From the IMG/VR virus record IMGVR_UViG_3300048839_001360, positions 1 to 38,457 of that record: a stretch of DNA of 38,457 bases. One strand, 5' to 3'. Each line of letters opens with the position of its first letter. The stretch's first letter is position 1. Position numbers and translations under genes: made by a program. This document shows positions 17,571 to 24,628 of this stretch, piece by piece. The notes beneath the pieces were generated by a model that was given only the letters and a program-made list of their open reading frames with translations, did no database searches and was not told where the DNA came from. The DNA is from a virus.

Positions 17571-18430
17571 CGCGTGTCCTCCGCGAGATAGCCGACCCAC
17601 ACGCTGTTGTAGCGGCGCTTCTTGATGTCCTGAATCCAATAGTATTCGGCCACCGTGCTGAACGCGCAGGTATCGTTTTCGGCCCAGGTGCCGCTGAAAA
17701 AATTGGCCGGGATCGTGAAATAGGTTTCCACGTCCAGGGCCTCGCCGACCGTGCCGGCCGCGTTCACCTGGCCGACATCGCCGCCGACCACGCGGAACTC
17801 GGTCGCGCTGTCGAAAATGATGGTCCAGTCCTCGGAAATCGGCGCGGCCCCCAGGGTGATGCTGGCACCGGTGGTGATCGTGCCGGTCGCGCTGGTCTTG
17901 GTAACGGTTCCTATGGTCGAGATGTCGAAGCGGTCGTCCTGTCGAATCCCGGAAGACGCCGGGATGTAAAGGTCCTCGCGCTTGAGCCCCAGGTTGGCCA
18001 GCTCCTCGTTGGAATCCAGCTCGTTGCCGTAAAGCGATTCGGTCAAAAGGGCGTAGCACCCGGTCTTGACCGCAGCCCACGAAACGTCCTGGCGATACCG
18101 CTCGTCGCGGGCGGAAGACGGGCGCATAACCCGGCCGATCACGTTGGTCTTGTAGAGCACGCTCCCCCACATATAGGTGGCCCCTTCGAGGACCATGGGG
18201 GTCTTGTTCATCACCAGGTAGACATCCCCCGAAGCGAACGCGATGGTGCTGCCGGCGGCAATCGAGGTGTCGTAGGGAAGCTGGGCCTCGATGAAGAACT
18301 CGCGGATGAACGGCTTTGTCACCTGCTTGTTGATGATGGCCCGGATATACTCCGTGGTGCTCCCGGGAAGGAGCGTGACGGCTGCGCCGACTTCCTGAAA
18401 CACGGACTTGATGTCCTGACCGACCGTCAT
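17567..18430 (-). CDS. Connector / neck structural protein with inserted beta domain
   Basis: 287 aa after AAGGAG. Residues 1-165 hold an adaptor-like core (FQEVGAAVTLLPGSTTEYIR, FASGDVYLVMNKTPMVLEG, VIGRVMRPSSARDERY). Residues about 170-265 are a threonine/alanine-rich beta domain (GTITTGASITLG, ISEDWTIIFDSATEFRVVGG) ending in YFTIPANFFSGTWAENDT. This motif is shared with the tail tube protein, and the terminus is SVWVGYLAEDTR. It is probably a head-completion or stopper protein. Exact role not recognised. Confidence 0.55.
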   Translation of the reverse strand: MTVGQDIKSVFQEVGAAVTLLPGSTTEYIRAIINKQVTKPFIREFFIEAQLPYDTSIAAGSTIAFASGDVYLVMNKTPMVLEGATYMWGSVLYKTNVIGRVMRPSSARDERYRQDVSWAAVKTGCYALLTESLYGNELDSNEELANLGLKREDLYIPASSGIRQDDRFDISTIGTVTKTSATGTITTGASITLGAAPISEDWTIIFDSATEFRVVGGDVGQVNAAGTVGEALDVETYFTIPANFFSGTWAENDTCAFSTVAEYYWIQDIKKRRYNSVWVGYLAEDTR

Positions 18431-18442
18431 CGGGAGGGCTCC

Positions 18443-18889
18443 TTACTGCTGAATGGCGTCATCGCCGTAATCGGTGACGTCGCGCCCCAGCTCGTCATAG
18501 GAGTGGCGCGTGCCGACCTGCACGCCGAAGTAGGCAACCGGGTCGCCGATCCCGTTGGCGTCGGCAAACATCTCGGCGCGATCCTCGAGAACCGCCGCGA
18601 AGGCCGCGTCCTCGGCCTTGATCAGCTCGCCGTAATGCTTGAACCGGTCGCCCAGGCTGATCTGGTCGACCTTGAACTTGCTGGCGGCCTCGGTGTAGAG
18701 CATAAAGATCAGGTGGCGCTTGGCCCTGCGCTTGAGCCACAAGACCTTGAAGCTGTCCGCGACCGGCAGGGTCCACCCGGTTTCCAGCTGGGCCTCCGAA
18801 ATGGCGTTGGTGTAGTCGGCCGACACCACGTAGCTCGACAGCCCCTTGATCTCGCTCGCCAACAGCAGCACCAGTTCGTTGGAGGTCAT
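18443..18889 (-). CDS. Head-tail connector candidate
   Basis: 148 aa, mostly helical. It begins TSNELVLLLASEIKGLSSYV, has LWLKRRAKRHLIFMLYTEAA (about residues 50-69) and ISLGDRFKHYGELIKAEDAA, and ends with an acidic DVTDYGDDAIQQ tail. A helical protein of this size after the head genes and before the neck genes fits a gp6/gp15-type adaptor ring. ATGA overlap with the upstream gene indicates coupling. No motif confirms the assignment. Confidence 0.5.
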   Translation of the reverse strand: MTSNELVLLLASEIKGLSSYVVSADYTNAISEAQLETGWTLPVADSFKVLWLKRRAKRHLIFMLYTEAASKFKVDQISLGDRFKHYGELIKAEDAAFAAVLEDRAEMFADANGIGDPVAYFGVQVGTRHSYDELGRDVTDYGDDAIQQ

Positions 18890-19590
18890 CGGCCGTCCTC
18901 GCTTTCAAGCGCCAGGATCCTTTCGATCATCTTTCCGATCGCCTGGCGGGCGTTGATCTTCACCCCGAACCGCTGGGTGGCGTAATCGCGCAACTGGCGC
19001 TTGGCGTCGGCCAGCTCGGAGGCCGCCACCTTTTCGCCGTCGAGACAGCCCGGACGGGCCGCGGGCACTTCGGCGGCCGTAACGACCGGTGCTTCGAGCC
19101 GCCCATCTTCCTCTTCGGCCGTCGCCACCGCCATCTCGGCCATGTCGAACCGCTTGCGGAGCAGCCCGCGAATCCTGGCGGAATCCTCGTCGGAATAGGC
19201 CGCCAGCCATGGCTTGACACGCTTCGACACGCGCCGCGGGACGGCAAAAATCTCCCGCACCCGCGGCCCGCCCTCGAACCGGCGAAACAGAATTTCCCGG
19301 GAGTCGGTGACGGTAACGGTGATGCCGCCATTTTCCTCTACCGCCGTTGCCGTCAGCGGCGACTGGGCCAGAACCGAAACCCATGCGGGTTCGTTCTCGT
19401 CCTTGAGGATTTCAAGCGCGCCGAGCCCCATTTCGATCCGCCCGCGGCCCGCCTTCAACTCCCTGACAATGCCCGGGGGGAACGGCGCGTCGAACACCGC
19501 CCCCGCCGGGTATCCGCCCCTTGGTCCGTCGGAGCACAGCAGGGTGCGGCGAACGCGAACTCGTTTGACATCCGGTTTGGCATCCGGCAT
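18886..19590 (-). CDS. Head-tail region protein of unknown function
   Basis: 234 aa. The N-terminal 60 residues form a small beta unit (RVRRTLLCSDGPRGGYPAG, FPPGIVRELKAGRGRIEMG), common in phage proteins that track head-tail genes. The middle is mixed. The C-terminal 40 residues (ELADAKRQLRDYATQRFGV, NARQAIGKMIERILALE) resemble the helix-extended-helix/SAP-type tail that ends many such proteins. The start uses GGGGG eight bases upstream. It may be a structural or linker protein; no enzymatic residues are apparent. Confidence 0.5.
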   Translation of the reverse strand: MPDAKPDVKRVRVRRTLLCSDGPRGGYPAGAVFDAPFPPGIVRELKAGRGRIEMGLGALEILKDENEPAWVSVLAQSPLTATAVEENGGITVTVTDSREILFRRFEGGPRVREIFAVPRRVSKRVKPWLAAYSDEDSARIRGLLRKRFDMAEMAVATAEEEDGRLEAPVVTAAEVPAARPGCLDGEKVAASELADAKRQLRDYATQRFGVKINARQAIGKMIERILALESEDGR

Positions 19591-19599
19591 TTGAGCCCC

Positions 19600-19977
19600 C
19601 TATTTCTCGATTCCCTTGAGACCGGCCTTGAGCCAGCCCCAAAAACCGGTCCCGATGATCAGCCCCGCGACACCGCAGACGCTCAGGATAATTGCGCCCA
19701 GAATGTAGGCCCCGGTCTGCTCGCAAACGGAGCGCCACTTCATGTTGAACGCCTGGTTCTTTCGGAAAACCTCGATGCCTTTCGACAGGCCGTCGTCGCC
19801 GCCGCCGCCGATGTCCTTGATGCACCCGAGAAGATGCGGCAGCTCCCGGGCGTTCTCCGCGGACAGGCCGCACGGCGGACGGTCGACATACCTGGCCAGG
19901 GCGGCGACCGCACCGGCCGCCGCCGCCGCCTCGATCATCCTTTGGGTCTGCTCGTCAAAAACACCGGCGCCGGCCAT
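19600..19977 (-). CDS. Single-span membrane protein, paralogue of the holin-like protein
   Basis: 125 aa from the ATG at 19977, which has GGGAGGTGACG directly upstream; a GTG two codons earlier is less likely. It contains RPPCGLS, LPHLLGCIKDIGGGGDDG, FRKNQAF, a hydrophobic segment (TGAYILGAIILSVCGVAGLI, about residues 88-107) and GFWGWLKAGLKGIEK. The same motif order appears in the product at 327-743. Lying between a structural protein and connector genes, it is unlikely to be the lysis holin. A membrane-anchored accessory, superinfection-exclusion or assembly role is possible, but none is supported by known motifs. Confidence 0.65.
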   Translation of the reverse strand: MAGAGVFDEQTQRMIEAAAAAGAVAALARYVDRPPCGLSAENARELPHLLGCIKDIGGGGDDGLSKGIEVFRKNQAFNMKWRSVCEQTGAYILGAIILSVCGVAGLIIGTGFWGWLKAGLKGIEK

Positions 19978-19989
19978 CGTCACCTCCCG

Positions 19990-21051
19990 TTAGGGCATCG
20001 TGGCGTTGCCCGACGCGACCTCGAACATGGTCGGCGCATTCTCGAACACGACGTTGCCGGTAAGCTCCGTCGTGCCCGGCGTGACCACGCCAACCTCGTT
20101 GCCCACCGCCGCCCATCCGATGACGACGTGAGCCGCTTCCGGCACCAGGGCCTTGGCCGCCGCCAGGGCCAGCGCAGCCGTCGCGTAACCGGCGCCCGCC
20201 TCCCCGGTATCCTCGCCCAGATCGACCGTGCCGTTGGCCCCGATGGTAAAGATCCAGCCGTTGTAGGCCCCGGCCCCGTCGGTCGCCGACAGGCCGTCCG
20301 GCGCGACCTCGGTTGCGTCGGTCGCGGCCTTGGAATACTTCTGGCCGTTGATCACGTAATCGAAGGCGCCGTGATCAATGTCGTCTGCGGCCGCGTTGCC
20401 GATCGCCAGGCCCGCCCGGGTCATGACGCCGTTGTAGAAAGCGGCCTTCTGGGTGGCCAGGGCCGCCACCGGGGTTTCGTCGTAAAACGCGGTCGCCGTC
20501 TGCAGGTCGGAATCGTCCAGCTCGGTGGTGCCGTTGGTAAAAGCCTCAGCCGCGGCCGTGTGGATCACGATGTAGCCGAGACGCTTGTGGCCGGCGGCCA
20601 GGGTGACGGCCTTGGCCGCCGCAAGGGCCAGGGCGGCACTGGCGTAACCGGTTTCGTTGTCGGCCGCTTCGGCGATGTCCACCGTCAGATTGGCTCCGAC
20701 GTCCACGGCAAAGGCGCCGTACTTGTTCTGGGCGATGGTGCCGGTCGGCAGGGCCACACCGGCGGCGCTGTCCGGCAGAGTGTAAAACTTTCCTGCGATC
20801 AACAGCGGGACCGAGCCGTGAGCCACGTTGGTCTTGGTCGTCCCGATGGCCAGATCCGGCTCGGCAAACATGCAGGTATCCCCGGCCAGGGCGGCCAGGG
20901 CGGCCTCCGCGCCGTCGATGTCGTCTTCCGCCGTGCCGACGGCATCTTCCAGGTCGCCGACCCGGGCGTCGAGATCGACCAGGTCGTTTTTGGCCTGTTC
21001 GCAGATCGGCGCCGGAAACGGACCCGGGAAGTCTTTCATGTAGGTCGTCAT
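19990..21051 (-). CDS. Structural protein with two internal repeats
   Basis: 353 aa. The ATG at 21051 is preferred because GTGGAGG lies just upstream. Residues about 20-60 are a coiled coil (DLVDLDARVGDLEDAVGTAE). Two copies of a roughly 75-residue domain follow: AFAVDVGANLTVDIAEAADN with GYASAALALAAAKAVTLAAG, GYIVIHTAAAEAFTNGTTEL, and later IFTIGANGTVDLGEDTG with GYATAALALAAAKALVPEA, VVIGWAAVGNEVGVVTPGTTE. It sits directly downstream of the major capsid gene. It may be a head fibre, decoration or capsid-associated protein, and low-complexity Ala/Gly composition fits that. Function not identified. Confidence 0.6.
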   Translation of the reverse strand: MTTYMKDFPGPFPAPICEQAKNDLVDLDARVGDLEDAVGTAEDDIDGAEAALAALAGDTCMFAEPDLAIGTTKTNVAHGSVPLLIAGKFYTLPDSAAGVALPTGTIAQNKYGAFAVDVGANLTVDIAEAADNETGYASAALALAAAKAVTLAAGHKRLGYIVIHTAAAEAFTNGTTELDDSDLQTATAFYDETPVAALATQKAAFYNGVMTRAGLAIGNAAADDIDHGAFDYVINGQKYSKAATDATEVAPDGLSATDGAGAYNGWIFTIGANGTVDLGEDTGEAGAGYATAALALAAAKALVPEAAHVVIGWAAVGNEVGVVTPGTTELTGNVVFENAPTMFEVASGNATMP

Positions 21052-21075
21052 AGATGCCTCCACTTCATTTGAAGC

Positions 21076-21102
21076 GATGGCCGGCCGAAAAGACCGGCCA
21101 TC
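21076..21102 (-). terminator. Hairpin after the major capsid gene (possible attenuator)
   Basis: Perfect 9-bp stem GATGGCCGG / CCGGCCATC with a 9-nt loop in the gap between the capsid gene stop and the next start. No long U-run follows on the minus strand, so it is more likely an RNA-stability or partial-termination element that lowers expression of downstream genes relative to capsid protein. Confidence 0.5.
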
Positions 21103-21135
21103 AGGTTTTCATTTCGCCCAGGCTTCCGCGCCTGC

Positions 21136-22359
21136 TTACAGAACCTCGACGCTGTAGGTCGCGTCCTCGAAGTACAGAACCGGGAGGCCCTTGTTCTGCA
21201 CCCGGATGAACACCCCGTCCGGATCCCACTGGATCTTGTTGTCGACCTTCATCCCGTAGGTCCGGTCAAGGTCGAAAGGCGCCTCGGCGAACTCGGCGAT
21301 CTTCTGCCCCTCGATGGTGTCGGCAAAGACGGTGAACTTATTGGTCGGCAGGAACTTGCGCACGGTGTAGATGAAGTCCGACTGGCTGCGCAGGCTGGTG
21401 GTGATCGTGCCGGTAGCGGTGATCGTGCCGGCCGCGGCGCTCACGGCGGTCACGGTCATGGCCTCGGTCTTGGTCTGGGTTCCGTCGTCGTTGTGGCGCA
21501 CTCCAAAGATCGTATCGCCGACGGCGATGTCCTTGACCTCGTCCACGGTGATCGTATGCGGACCGGCGCCGGCGGTCAGGGCGGCGCTCAACCAGCACCG
21601 GACCTCGTACATCTCGTTGTAGATAACGAAGTTCGGAACCTGCAGCAGGGCCTTGAGCACTTCGGCCGGACGGGTCATCAGGTCGCCGTCGCCGAAGGAC
21701 GACTTCGTGAGCAGGCTCTGAACGCCCTTGTTGAGCACCATGGCCCGTACGATCTCGCTGGTCACCAGAACGTGGGTGATCGGCGCCTGGGCGTGGTACT
21801 CGAAGAACTCCACGATGTCGAACCAGTCCTCAAGGATCTTGGACCCGTCCTGGTCCCACTTGCGAGCCGACTCCAGGGTCGGAAAGTGGGCGGCCGGAAC
21901 ACCGTAGTCGACGTTGACCTTGACGCCCTTCTTGTCCAGGTAGGAAAACGCACCGGCGGTCAGCATCTGGCAGAACATCCACTCCTTGCGCCGGTCGCAC
22001 CGGTTGCGCAGCTTCTGGGTTTCCCGGGCCAGCTGCTTGGAGGCGGCATAGTGCTTGCGGCTGTCGCCCGGCTCGCGGATGTTGTTCATGAAAGACGCGC
22101 CGAGGTAGGTCTTTTCCTTCCAGAAGGCGGCATGGGCGCGGTGCTCGGATACCCCTTCGACCCCGATCATGGGGGCCGGCGCATCCTCGGCGGCAAACGG
22201 CATGATGCCGCGGTTGCCGACCTGGGCATCCCAATACACGTCCTCGGATTCCCAGCGGTCGGACCCGAACAGCTTGGCCAGGATCAGGTTCGGCGCAACG
22301 GCGAACCGGGTGATCAGCTTTTGCAGGGTGGCCTGCTTCAACTCAGGGATGTTATTCAT
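21136..22359 (-). CDS. Major capsid protein (HK97 fold, lambda E-like type)
   Basis: 407 aa after AAAGGAG. It begins NNIPELKQATLQKLITRFA, then ILAKLFGSDRWESEDVYWDA, SFMNNIREPGDSRKHYAASK, and LRNRCDRRKEWMFCQMLTAG (about residues 117-136), as in lambda E/P22-like capsid relatives. About 80 residues (ALTAGAGPHTITVDEVKD to TGTITTSLRSQSDF, about 260-340) look like an inserted beta domain rich in Thr, Ala and Gly, flanked by a fibre-like CWLSA and IYTVRKFLPTNKF. The C-terminal FDLDRTYGMKVDNKIQWDP and LPVLYFEDATYSVEVL fit the axial domain. It forms the icosahedral shell after scaffold-directed assembly and S49 cleavage. Confidence 0.85.
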   Translation of the reverse strand: MNNIPELKQATLQKLITRFAVAPNLILAKLFGSDRWESEDVYWDAQVGNRGIMPFAAEDAPAPMIGVEGVSEHRAHAAFWKEKTYLGASFMNNIREPGDSRKHYAASKQLARETQKLRNRCDRRKEWMFCQMLTAGAFSYLDKKGVKVNVDYGVPAAHFPTLESARKWDQDGSKILEDWFDIVEFFEYHAQAPITHVLVTSEIVRAMVLNKGVQSLLTKSSFGDGDLMTRPAEVLKALLQVPNFVIYNEMYEVRCWLSAALTAGAGPHTITVDEVKDIAVGDTIFGVRHNDDGTQTKTEAMTVTAVSAAAGTITATGTITTSLRSQSDFIYTVRKFLPTNKFTVFADTIEGQKIAEFAEAPFDLDRTYGMKVDNKIQWDPDGVFIRVQNKGLPVLYFEDATYSVEVL

Positions 22360-22417
22360 GGGATCGCTCCTTTCGGTCCTTTCGGTTCAGTCGGCGTTGG
22401 CGCCGATTCGTTTTTCG

Positions 22418-23128
22418 TTACTTGAGAATCAGCCAGTTGCCGGACTGAACCGCCCCGAGATCGGTGATCGCGCCGGAATCCAGGTTGTACAGCGCCCCGA
22501 CGTTGAGGATGGCGTTGGAGAACACGATCACCCCCTGGCCGCCCTTGGCATCGGCGCCGACACCGGTTTCCACCCCGCCGACCAGAATGCCCACGGCGGT
22601 CTGGTAGGGGCTGGACGTGTCGGTTTGGTGGACCACACAGGCGCCGTTGGCCGAATCGCAAGCCGAAAGGTCGACCTGCGCAATGGTCAAAACGGCCTTA
22701 TCCTTGTAGGTCGTGCGGTCAATCTGGGTAATATTCGCGCAGTCGATGGCCGCGGTGTTGCTGTCAAGGACCGCCACATGGTCGCCGACCACGAACTTGT
22801 AGCTGTCCTCCATGGTGACTTCGAGGGTGGTCGCCGTGCCGCTGGGATCGGCCAGCAGGTAGGCCGCGCCAAACAGGGTGTCGAGAGCCGCGGCCAACCC
22901 GCCGGCGGCATCCTGCGGCGTGTACGGCACGTACTGCCCGGCCCGGGTGTTGGTGGCCTCGGCCGAAACCTTGCCCATGACGGTACCGGCGGGGATCCAG
23001 CCGAACCCGGGCGGAATGGTGACCGGAACCTGAAGGATGGCGTCAAGGTTGCAGGGGCCGAAGATCGAGCGCCGGTCAACCTGCCCGCCACGAAGGATGT
23101 GAGGGGTGTCTCCATAAAAACGGTTCAT
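22418..23128 (-). CDS. Head decoration-like protein
   Basis: 236 aa after AAAAGGAG. It opens GDTPHILRGGQVDRRSIFGP and TIPPGFGWIPAGTVMGKVSA, the extended N-terminal strand and GTVMGK motif of lambda-D/SHP-type decoration proteins, with VPYTPQDAAG afterwards. Residues about 100-170 form an inserted beta stretch (ATTLEVTMEDSYKFVVGDHV, YKDKAVLTIAQVDLS). The end (YQTAVGILVGG, VIVFSNAILNVGALYNLDSG) is typical of the D-like fold. It lies between protease/scaffold and capsid genes, as expected for a capsid-stabilising trimer. Confidence 0.7.
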   Translation of the reverse strand: MNRFYGDTPHILRGGQVDRRSIFGPCNLDAILQVPVTIPPGFGWIPAGTVMGKVSAEATNTRAGQYVPYTPQDAAGGLAAALDTLFGAAYLLADPSGTATTLEVTMEDSYKFVVGDHVAVLDSNTAAIDCANITQIDRTTYKDKAVLTIAQVDLSACDSANGACVVHQTDTSSPYQTAVGILVGGVETGVGADAKGGQGVIVFSNAILNVGALYNLDSGAITDLGAVQSGNWLILK

Positions 23129-23193
23129 TTCATTTCTCCTTTTCTATCGGTTAAACCGGCAATCCGGCCCCTTGTTTCCGGCCGTGCGTGGCC

Positions 23194-23700
23194 TTAGCCT
23201 TCCTGGCCGACCAGCTTGAGCAGGCCGCTGACAACCGCGTCTTCGTCGTTCTCGGCGCGTCCCGAATACCCGCCGCCGGCGACGGAGCTGGTCGAGCCTT
23301 CCACCGACCATTCCTGGACCTCCCCCTCGACGGCGGCCTTGAAAGCCTCGGCGTCGAACTCGCCGCTTTCGGCGCTGCAGAACTTTTCCGGGTCGACATA
23401 GGCCCGAATCTTGCCGTGCAGGTGAACGGGAACGGTGCTCTTGGCCAGCAGCTCGGAGAAGATCCCGTCGGCGACAGCCTTCATGGCGGCCTTGCGCTCA
23501 CGCTCCTCGCGGATGGCGTCCTTGCGCTCCAGGTCCTTGACCTTGGTGGCCAGATCGGCGTTGGCCTGGTTGGCCTGATCGACCTGGCGCTGCATTTCGG
23601 TCTTCTGGCCGTTGAATTCCGCTTCGGCCTTGGCGTAGCCTTCTCCCATGGCGGCGGCGTAGACATCGGGGTGTTTTTCTTTAAGCTCGTTCAAATCCAT
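23194..23700 (-). CDS. Nested in-frame scaffold protein (lambda Nu3-like arrangement)
   Basis: The internal ATG at 23700 (Met269 of the protease ORF, MDLNELKEKHPDVYAA) is preceded by AAGGAGGAAATCGCC, one of the strongest Shine-Dalgarno sites in the window. This strongly suggests independent initiation of a 168-aa protein in the same frame. It is highly charged and helical (EMQRQVDQANQANADLATK, VKDLERKDAIREERERKAA) and ends SGLLKLVGQEG. The lambda C/Nu3 pair is organised the same way: the short product builds the procapsid core and the long one supplies protease. Initiation is inferred from the sequence. Confidence 0.75.
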   Translation of the reverse strand: MDLNELKEKHPDVYAAAMGEGYAKAEAEFNGQKTEMQRQVDQANQANADLATKVKDLERKDAIREERERKAAMKAVADGIFSELLAKSTVPVHLHGKIRAYVDPEKFCSAESGEFDAEAFKAAVEGEVQEWSVEGSTSSVAGGGYSGRAENDEDAVVSGLLKLVGQEG

Positions 23701-24504
23701 GGCGATTTCCTCCTTTTCGATGATGTAAGAAATGAAAGCGGATAGATCGGTTTCGATGCGGTCGATCATGCCGGCGGCCACGGCGGGCTCGGCCAAAAAG
23801 ATTTTGCCGTCGGCCATCTTGAGAACGGCTTCGGTCGACATCCCGCGTCCCCGGGCCACGGTGTCGACAAAGATCGAGTAGGTCTGGTCCAGCCGCTCCT
23901 GGATGTAGTCCCTGGCCTCATCGGAAAGAGGCTCGGAATCGTTGCCCGCCGAGAGATAGGTGACCTTGACACCCATTTTCTCGTCGAACCCACTCCAGTC
24001 GACGTGCACCGAAATCACGCCGATGCTCCCGACGTAGGCCGTGCGGGGAGCCGCGATCTCCTTGGCCGAGCATGAAATCATCAGGGCGGCGCTGGTCATC
24101 TGCCCGTTGGCAAAGGCGTAAAGCGGCTTGACCCGGGCGGCAGCGTGCATGAAGTCGGCCAGCTCAAGAGCGCCGTCAACGGTCCCGCCGGGCGAATCAA
24201 TGTCCAGCAGAACGGCCCTGGCCGACCTGTCCTGAAGAGCCGCCTGCATCGTTTGGCGAAGCCCTTCGTAGGTGGACTCCCCGTAGAAGGCCGACCAGAA
24301 GTCCTCCTCCTTGACCAGGGCGCCGCGAATCTTCACCACCGCCACGCCATCGCGGACTTCGTAGCCGTGACGGCCGCCGGCCCCGTCGATGCGCGACAAG
24401 AGATTGTCTCCGGGCAGTTGGGCCATCATGGCGTCAAGGGCGTCCGGGGTGATCGCCCAGGCCGGCCGGCAAAACCTTTCGATCAGTCCTTTGGCTATCG
24501 GCAT
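23194..24504 (-). CDS. S49 (SppA/ClpP-like) head maturation protease fused to scaffold
   Basis: 436 aa. Residues about 50-250 form an S49 peptidase: AVVKIRGALV, AVLLDIDSPGGTVDGALELAD (about 98-117), FANGQMTSAALMIS with the candidate nucleophile Ser138, VGSIGVISVH, and AVARG-type DTVARGRGMS, LAEPAVAAGMIDRI. The usual SGKHK-type segment expected to hold the catalytic Lys reads SAGNDSEPLS, so the Lys is not evident. Residues 269-436 are a charged helical scaffold region. It should cleave scaffold and head proteins during maturation. The long form makes protease-scaffold; the short form is listed separately. Confidence 0.85.
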   Translation of the reverse strand: MPIAKGLIERFCRPAWAITPDALDAMMAQLPGDNLLSRIDGAGGRHGYEVRDGVAVVKIRGALVKEEDFWSAFYGESTYEGLRQTMQAALQDRSARAVLLDIDSPGGTVDGALELADFMHAAARVKPLYAFANGQMTSAALMISCSAKEIAAPRTAYVGSIGVISVHVDWSGFDEKMGVKVTYLSAGNDSEPLSDEARDYIQERLDQTYSIFVDTVARGRGMSTEAVLKMADGKIFLAEPAVAAGMIDRIETDLSAFISYIIEKEEIAMDLNELKEKHPDVYAAAMGEGYAKAEAEFNGQKTEMQRQVDQANQANADLATKVKDLERKDAIREERERKAAMKAVADGIFSELLAKSTVPVHLHGKIRAYVDPEKFCSAESGEFDAEAFKAAVEGEVQEWSVEGSTSSVAGGGYSGRAENDEDAVVSGLLKLVGQEG

Positions 24505-24519
24505 CGTCGTATCCTCAAA

Positions 24520-24569
24520 AGAAGAAAGGCCAGCACAGAGGGTACGGCCCCCGTACTGGCCTTTCTTCT
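24520..24569 (-). terminator. Rho-independent-type terminator / attenuator between portal and protease genes
   Basis: On the minus strand a perfect 14-bp stem AGAAGAAAGGCCAG / CTGGCCTTTCTTCT encloses a 22-nt loop that itself contains GTAC...GTAC arms, followed by TTTGAGG. The U-rich 3' arm (TTTCTTCTTTT) fits intrinsic termination. It lies in the only sizeable gap in the head genes apart from the promoter region, so partial termination may set portal versus capsid gene levels. Confidence 0.65.
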
Positions 24570-24573
24570 AGCC

Positions 24574-24603
24574 TCGTCGGCGGGTCATGACTCCCCCCGA
24601 CGA
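24574..24603 (-). other. Second inverted repeat upstream of the terminator
   Basis: TCGTCGG (24574-24580) pairs with CCGACGA (24597-24603) around a 16-nt loop, just after the portal stop. It may act with the longer hairpin as a tandem RNA structure; no T-run follows. Confidence 0.4.
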
Positions 24604-24628
24604 ATCCGGTTGTCATTTTATGGCTTCA

